In this document: positions 1-5,234 of the stretch, piece by piece | Numbering within the stretch: the first letter of the stretch is position 1 | Layout: every line of letters starts with the position of its first letter | Assembly (NCBI GenBank): GCA_002347185.1 | Contig: DDXK01000076.1 | Coordinates: 1-5,234, forward strand | Source: Desulfobulbaceae bacterium UBA2262 | GTDB lineage: Bacteria > Desulfobacterota > Desulfobulbia > Desulfobulbales > Desulfurivibrionaceae | Reading direction: 5' to 3' | DNA: 5,234 nt | Position numbers and translations under genes: made by a program | Notes under the pieces: model-generated | Database searches by the model: none | Seen by the model: only the letters and a program-made list of their open reading frames with translations | Told to the model about the DNA's origin: nothing

Positions 1-2166
<2,166 letters not shown>

Positions 2167-2201
2167 GAGGGAAGAAGCCCGGATTTCCGGCCGGGGGCGA
2201 C

Positions 2202-2211
2202 GGAGAGGTGA
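2202..2211 (+). promoter_or_regulatory. Ribosome binding site of argJ
   Basis: GGAGAGGTGA lies just upstream of the ATG at 2216. Its GAGGTGA part (2205-2211) is a seven-base match to the extended Shine-Dalgarno AAGGAGGTGATC, with seven bases between GAGG and the start codon. It supports ATG 2216 as the start and independent translation initiation even if argJ is co-transcribed with secA. Confidence 0.75.
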
Positions 2212-2215
2212 GGCG

Positions 2216-3415
2216 ATGAACGACAGCGAATTTCAGGTGCAGGGGTTTCGGGCGGCCGCGGTCAAGTCGGGGATCCGCGGCAAGGACCGGCTCGATCTCG
2301 GTCTTATCGTCAGCGACAGGCCCGCGGCCGTGGCCGGGGTCTTCACCACCAGCCTGGTGAAGGCGGCCCCGGTGCTCCTCGACCAGGCCCGCTGCAAAGG
2401 CGGCCGGGCCCAGGCCATCCTGGTCAACTCCGGCATCGCCAACGCCTGCACCGGCGAGGAAGGCATGCGTCTGGCCCGGCTCACCACGGCCATGGCCGCC
2501 GACGCCCTCAATATCTCCGAGGAGCTGGTGCAGGTCTGCTCCACCGGCATCATCGGCCAGCAGCTGGAGCTGGCCTGCTTCCAGCGCGGCATCCCCAAGG
2601 CGGCGCAAAGCCTGCGCGCAGACGGCCTCGACGAGGTGGCGCGGGCGATCATGACCACCGACACGGTGAAGAAGACCGCCGTGCGCACCGCCCTCGTCGA
2701 CGGCAAGCCGGTGCGGCTCGCCGGCATGGCCAAGGGCGCCGGCATGATCATGCCCAATATGGCCACCATGCTGGCTTTCATCCTCACCGACGCCAAAATT
2801 TCCCCTGACCTGCTGCAGCGGTTGCTGAAAAAGAGCGTGGCCGCCACCTTCAACGCCATCACCGTGGACGGCGACACCAGCACCAACGACACTGTGCTGC
2901 TCCTGGCCAACGGCATGGCCGAGCATCCGCCCCTTGCCGAGGAGCGGCCCGAGGCGCTCGCCGCCTTTGCCGCAGCGCTGACCGATCTTTGCCGGGAACT
3001 GGCCCTGATGATCGTCCGGGACGGCGAGGGCGCCACCAAGCTGGTGACCGTGCGGGTGCGGGGCGCGCGCAGCGAGGCGGAGGCGGACCGGGCCGCCCGC
3101 GCCGTGGCCAACTCCAACCTGGTCAAGACCGCCTTTTTTGGCGAGGATGCCAACTGGGGGCGGATCATCGCCGCCCTGGGGCGTTCCGGCGCCATTTTTG
3201 AACAGAGCCGGGTGGACATCGCCTTCGACGGGGTGTTCATGGTGCGCTCCGGCCTCGGCCAGGGGGCCGAGGCGGAGAAGGAGGCCACCGCCGTCCTCAG
3301 GAAGCGGGAGTTTGCCGTGACCATCGACCTGCATGCGGGCGAAGGGGAAAAGGAGATCCACACCTGCGATTTTTCCCTCGACTACGTGAAGATCAACGCC
3401 GATTACCGGTCGTAA
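2216..3415 (+). CDS. argJ: Arginine biosynthesis protein ArgJ (glutamate N-acetyltransferase / ornithine acetyltransferase)
   Basis: ArgJ moves the acetyl group from N-acetylornithine to glutamate, giving ornithine and N-acetylglutamate and so recycling acetyl in arginine synthesis. Bifunctional members also make N-acetylglutamate from acetyl-CoA, and sequence alone does not settle which type this is. The 399 residues fit the family's usual length. The N-terminus has the typical GFRAAAVKSGI start. STGIIG (residues 109-114) carries the Thr110-Gly111 pair expected to form the oxyanion hole. KGAGMIMPNMATMLAF contains the self-cleavage site between Ala183 and Thr184 (Thr codon 2765-2767). Cleavage gives alpha and beta chains, and Thr184 becomes the N-terminal nucleophile. 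The beta chain has the conserved TVDGDTSTNDT and GEDANWGRI stretches, and the C-terminus INADYRS matches the family ending with its active-site Asn (Asn394). No residue looks damaged. It is a cytoplasmic enzyme. It lies 49 bases after secA on the same strand, possibly co-transcribed, with no other arginine gene in view. Confidence 0.98.
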   Translation: MNDSEFQVQGFRAAAVKSGIRGKDRLDLGLIVSDRPAAVAGVFTTSLVKAAPVLLDQARCKGGRAQAILVNSGIANACTGEEGMRLARLTTAMAADALNISEELVQVCSTGIIGQQLELACFQRGIPKAAQSLRADGLDEVARAIMTTDTVKKTAVRTALVDGKPVRLAGMAKGAGMIMPNMATMLAFILTDAKISPDLLQRLLKKSVAATFNAITVDGDTSTNDTVLLLANGMAEHPPLAEERPEALAAFAAALTDLCRELALMIVRDGEGATKLVTVRVRGARSEAEADRAARAVANSNLVKTAFFGEDANWGRIIAALGRSGAIFEQSRVDIAFDGVFMVRSGLGQGAEAEKEATAVLRKREFAVTIDLHAGEGEKEIHTCDFSLDYVKINADYRS

Positions 3416-3418
3416 TCC

Positions 3419-3434
3419 TGGCAGACTCCTTGGC
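3419..3434 (+). promoter_or_regulatory. Possible degenerate sigma54 (-24/-12) promoter element
   Basis: TGGCAGACTCCTTGGC sits four bases after the argJ stop. It matches the sigma54 consensus TGGCAC-N5-TTGCA in the TGGCA and TTG blocks at the usual spacing. However, the nearly invariant GC of the -12 box reads GG at 3432-3433, with the C one base late. If used, transcription would start near 3445, about 14 bases before the kinase ATG. The match attracts notice because the downstream pair includes a sigma54 activator, and such operons can regulate themselves. The -12 mismatch makes this weak. Confidence 0.2.
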
Positions 3435-3446
3435 GTGCGGCCAAGG
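3428..3446 (+). other. Perfect 7-bp inverted repeat (RNA hairpin) between argJ and the kinase gene
   Basis: CCTTGGC (3428-3434), loop GTGCG (3435-3439), GCCAAGG (3440-3446) form a perfect seven-base-pair stem. No T-run follows (the next bases are CTCGGGGGTGG), so it is not a standard intrinsic terminator. The downstream arm contains AAGG, a possible weak Shine-Dalgarno for the ATG at 3459, and the loop contains the alternative GTG at 3435. It could attenuate read-through from argJ, mask kinase translation, or be an operator half-site pair. The sequence does not decide between these. Confidence 0.45.
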
Positions 3447-3458
3447 CTCGGGGGTGGC

Positions 3459-4622
3459 ATGCGGCGGAAAGCCCTTTTTCTCTTCCTCCTGGCCCTGGTG
3501 GTGGGCATCGGCCTGCTCCACCTCTTCACCCCCGGCCATCTTCTCCTCTACCACAACACCTATCGCCGGCTCAGCTACTTTCCCATCGTTCTCGGCGGCC
3601 TCTGGTTCGGCCTGCGCGGCGGGCTCGCCATCGCCTTCCTTTCCTCCATCGCCTTCATCCCCCACCTTCTCCTCTACCTGGGACAGGGCGTCCAGGCCTA
3701 TCTGAGCGAGCTGGCCGAGATCCTCCTCTATCTGGCCGCCGGCGCCCTGGTCGGGATGATTTCCGGCCGGCAGGCGAGGCTCAGGGAAAGGTACCGGCAG
3801 CTCTCCGAAAAATTGCAGGCCTCCTATGCAAGGCTGCATGCGGAAACCGGGCAGCTCATTGAGGCGGAGGCCCAGCTGGCGGCGGCGCAGAAATTTTCCG
3901 CCCTCGGGCGCCTCTCCGCCTCCCTGGCCCATGAAATCAAGAATCCCCTGGGCTCGATCCGGGGCAGCGCGGAGATCCTGGCGGATGACATTCCTGCCGG
4001 CCACCCGAAGCGGGAATTCGTCGATATCCTCCTCAAGGAGACGGCACGGCTGCACCACACCGTGGACGACATTCTTCGTTATTCCCGGGGGCAGGGCCCG
4101 GAAAAGCAGGAAGAGCTGGAGCCGCTCTCCGCGGTGCTCGACCATGTCTGCGCCCTGCTCGAGCGGGAGCTGCAGAAAAAAAGGGTGACGGTGCTCCGGC
4201 GGAGCGCCCCGGAGGGAGAGGCTTTTCCGGTGGCGGCGGGGCGAATTTCCCAGGTGCTGCTCAATCTGCTGCTCAACGCCATCGACGCCGTTGCCGAGGG
4301 AGGGCGGATCTGGATCACGGCGCGGGCGGCGGAGGGTGGCTGCGCCGTGCTGGTCTGCGACGATGGTCCCGGGGTTGCCGATTCCGACAAGGAGCGGATC
4401 TTTGCGCCCTTTTATTCGGGCAAGGCCGACGGCACCGGCCTGGGGCTGCTGATCAGTCGGAAAATCGCGGAAAGCTGCGGCGGCAGGCTGAGCGTGTCCG
4501 ACCGCGAGGGCGGTGGGGCCTGCTTCACCCTTGCCTTGCCCGCGATAAACGGAAGCCTCCCCGGAGGGGCCGGGGAAAAGGAGGGGCGAGGCAATGCGAG
4601 CGCGTATCCTGCTGATCGATGA
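3459..4622 (+). CDS. Membrane sensor histidine kinase, NtrB/ZraS-like catalytic core
   Basis: This 387-residue kinase should sense an unknown signal and phosphorylate the regulator encoded next. The N-terminus MRRKALFLFLLALVVGIGLL is a positively charged start followed by a first membrane helix. Further hydrophobic segments lie at about residues 41-74 (one or two helices) and 84-102. A charged, coiled-coil-like stretch follows (about 104-145). The dimerisation helix has LAHEIKNPLGSIRG with phospho-acceptor His158 (codon 3930-3932). The ATPase domain has the N box (Asn269, Asn273), G1 box DDGPG (301-305), F box IFAPFYSG (314-321) and G2 box GTGLGL (325-330). All key residues are intact. There is no PAS, HAMP or sizeable periplasmic domain. 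I prefer ATG 3459 over an in-frame GTG at 3435, because the GTG lacks a Shine-Dalgarno and would prefix a non-conserved-looking RPRLGGG. The true Shine-Dalgarno of 3459 is weak (GGGGGTGG immediately upstream). The last 26 or so residues after the ATPase domain look unstructured and overlap the next gene's initiation signals. The physiological role cannot be named. Confidence 0.93.
   Translation: MRRKALFLFLLALVVGIGLLHLFTPGHLLLYHNTYRRLSYFPIVLGGLWFGLRGGLAIAFLSSIAFIPHLLLYLGQGVQAYLSELAEILLYLAAGALVGMISGRQARLRERYRQLSEKLQASYARLHAETGQLIEAEAQLAAAQKFSALGRLSASLAHEIKNPLGSIRGSAEILADDIPAGHPKREFVDILLKETARLHHTVDDILRYSRGQGPEKQEELEPLSAVLDHVCALLERELQKKRVTVLRRSAPEGEAFPVAAGRISQVLLNLLLNAIDAVAEGGRIWITARAAEGGCAVLVCDDGPGVADSDKERIFAPFYSGKADGTGLGLLISRKIAESCGGRLSVSDREGGGACFTLALPAINGSLPGGAGEKEGRGNASAYPADR
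4578..4584 (+). promoter_or_regulatory. Strong ribosome binding site of the response regulator, inside the kinase gene
   Basis: AAGGAGG, a seven-base match to the Shine-Dalgarno core, sits nine bases before the ATG at 4594 and is embedded in the kinase's C-terminal tail codons. It fixes the regulator start at 4594. A second copy of GGAGGGGC lies 17 bases upstream (4563-4570 versus 4580-4587), and a CCTCC at 4556-4560 could pair with either copy. Confidence 0.85.
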
Positions 4623-5234
4623 CGATGCCAGCCTGCGGCGGGTTTGCGAATACAACCTGGAGCGGGCGGGCTTCACCGTGCGCGGCGCGGCTTCCGGCCG
4701 GGAGGGGCTGCGCCTCTTCCGGGAGGAGGGGCCCGACCTGGTGATCACCGACGTGCAGCTCGGCGACATGAACGGCCTGGAAATCCTGGCCGCGGTGAAG
4801 GAGGCGGCGCCGGCCACCCCGGTGCTCGTTGTCACCGCCTTCGGCTCCATCGAGCTGGCGGTGCGCGCCATGCAGGAGGGTGCCTTCACCTTTCTCGCCA
4901 AGCCCTTCGACCGCGAGGCCCTCCGCCTTTCCTGCGTCAAGGCCCTGGAGCTGCGGCTGCTCCGCGAGCAGAACGAGCAGCTGGCCGGGGAGGTGAACCG
5001 GCTCACCGGGGTAGAGGGCATGGAAACGGCCAATTCCGCCATGGCCGAATTGCTGGGCACGGCGCTGCGCGCCGCCAACAGCGAGGCCACCGTGTTGATC
5101 GGCGGCGAATCCGGCACCGGCAAGGAGGTGCTGGCCAGGCTCATCCACCGGCACAGCCCCCGCCGGCAAGGCCCGATGGTGGCGGTCAACTGCGCGGCCA
5201 TCCCGGAAAACCTGCTGGAGAGCGAACTCTTCGG
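4594..5234 (+). CDS. NtrC-family sigma54-dependent response regulator, 3'-truncated by the window edge
   Basis: The frame starts at ATG 4594 and stays open to the window end: 213 complete codons plus two bases. Residues 1-120 are a receiver domain (ARILLIDDDASLRR) with the acidic pair Asp10/Asp11, phospho-acceptor Asp53 in LVITDVQL, Thr81 and Lys103 (AKPF). A charged helical linker follows (about 107-137). The AAA+ domain then begins, with Walker A GESGTGKE at residues 171-178 (5104-5127) and the family stretch VAVNCAAIPENLLESELF. The window stops just before the expected GAFTGA loop that contacts sigma54, so that loop, Walker B and any Fis-type DNA-binding domain are not visible. Position 57, usually Pro after the phospho-Asp in this family, is Gly here. 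The gene overlaps the kinase by 29 bases in another frame, so the two are almost certainly co-translated partners. In the cell it would bind upstream of sigma54 promoters and drive open-complex formation when phosphorylated. The target genes are unknown. Confidence 0.95.
   Translation, partial: MRARILLIDDDASLRRVCEYNLERAGFTVRGAASGREGLRLFREEGPDLVITDVQLGDMNGLEILAAVKEAAPATPVLVVTAFGSIELAVRAMQEGAFTFLAKPFDREALRLSCVKALELRLLREQNEQLAGEVNRLTGVEGMETANSAMAELLGTALRAANSEATVLIGGESGTGKEVLARLIHRHSPRRQGPMVAVNCAAIPENLLESELF

Noticed and set aside
2178..2195. Possible terminator hairpin CCCGG-(8)-CCGGG between secA and argJ
   Set aside because: Only five base pairs, an eight-base loop and no T-run. Such GC-rich repeats are expected by chance here.
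3435..3458. GTG 3435 as the kinase start, adding eight residues
   Set aside because: No Shine-Dalgarno precedes it, and it lies in the hairpin loop. ATG 3459 begins a typical charged N-terminus plus membrane helix.
3393..5201. 602-codon minus-strand open frame opposite the kinase and regulator
   Set aside because: It is the longest antisense frame but shadows two clear signalling genes with intact motifs. Its translation is Ser/Arg-rich then Gly/Gln-rich, typical of GC-driven artefacts.

Overview
The window is GC-rich (roughly two-thirds G+C by eye), densely coding bacterial chromosome with every gene on the + strand. It contains, in order, the 3' part of secA, a complete argJ, a complete membrane sensor histidine kinase, and the 5' part of an NtrC-family sigma54-dependent response regulator. 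Protein style, codon use and gene order suggest a free-living Gram-negative bacterium. A member of the Desulfuromonadales/Geobacter-like group (former Deltaproteobacteria) is my best guess from general resemblance, but it was not tested by any search.

Layout: secA occupies 1-2166, its start and Walker A lying upstream of the window. A 49-base gap with a good Shine-Dalgarno leads to argJ (2216-3415). A 43-base gap (3416-3458) follows. It holds a perfect 7-bp inverted repeat and a partial match to a sigma54 -24/-12 element, and it is the only plausible place for a regulatory boundary here. The kinase (3459-4622) overlaps the response regulator (4594 to the window end) by 29 bases, and the regulator's Shine-Dalgarno lies inside the kinase's 3' coding end. 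No stretch longer than 50 bases is without a gene, and I see no RNA genes, mobile elements or CRISPR.

How the genes relate: SecA is the ATPase motor of protein export, and ArgJ runs the acetyl-recycling step of arginine synthesis. Their adjacency is probably only shared transcription. The kinase and regulator are a textbook pair. A small membrane-embedded sensor with no PAS domain and no obvious periplasmic domain should phosphorylate the receiver at Asp53, switching on an AAA+ activator of sigma54 promoters. Its target genes are not visible. I found no previously undescribed system. The points worth a second look are the argJ-kinase junction and the minimal sensor domain.
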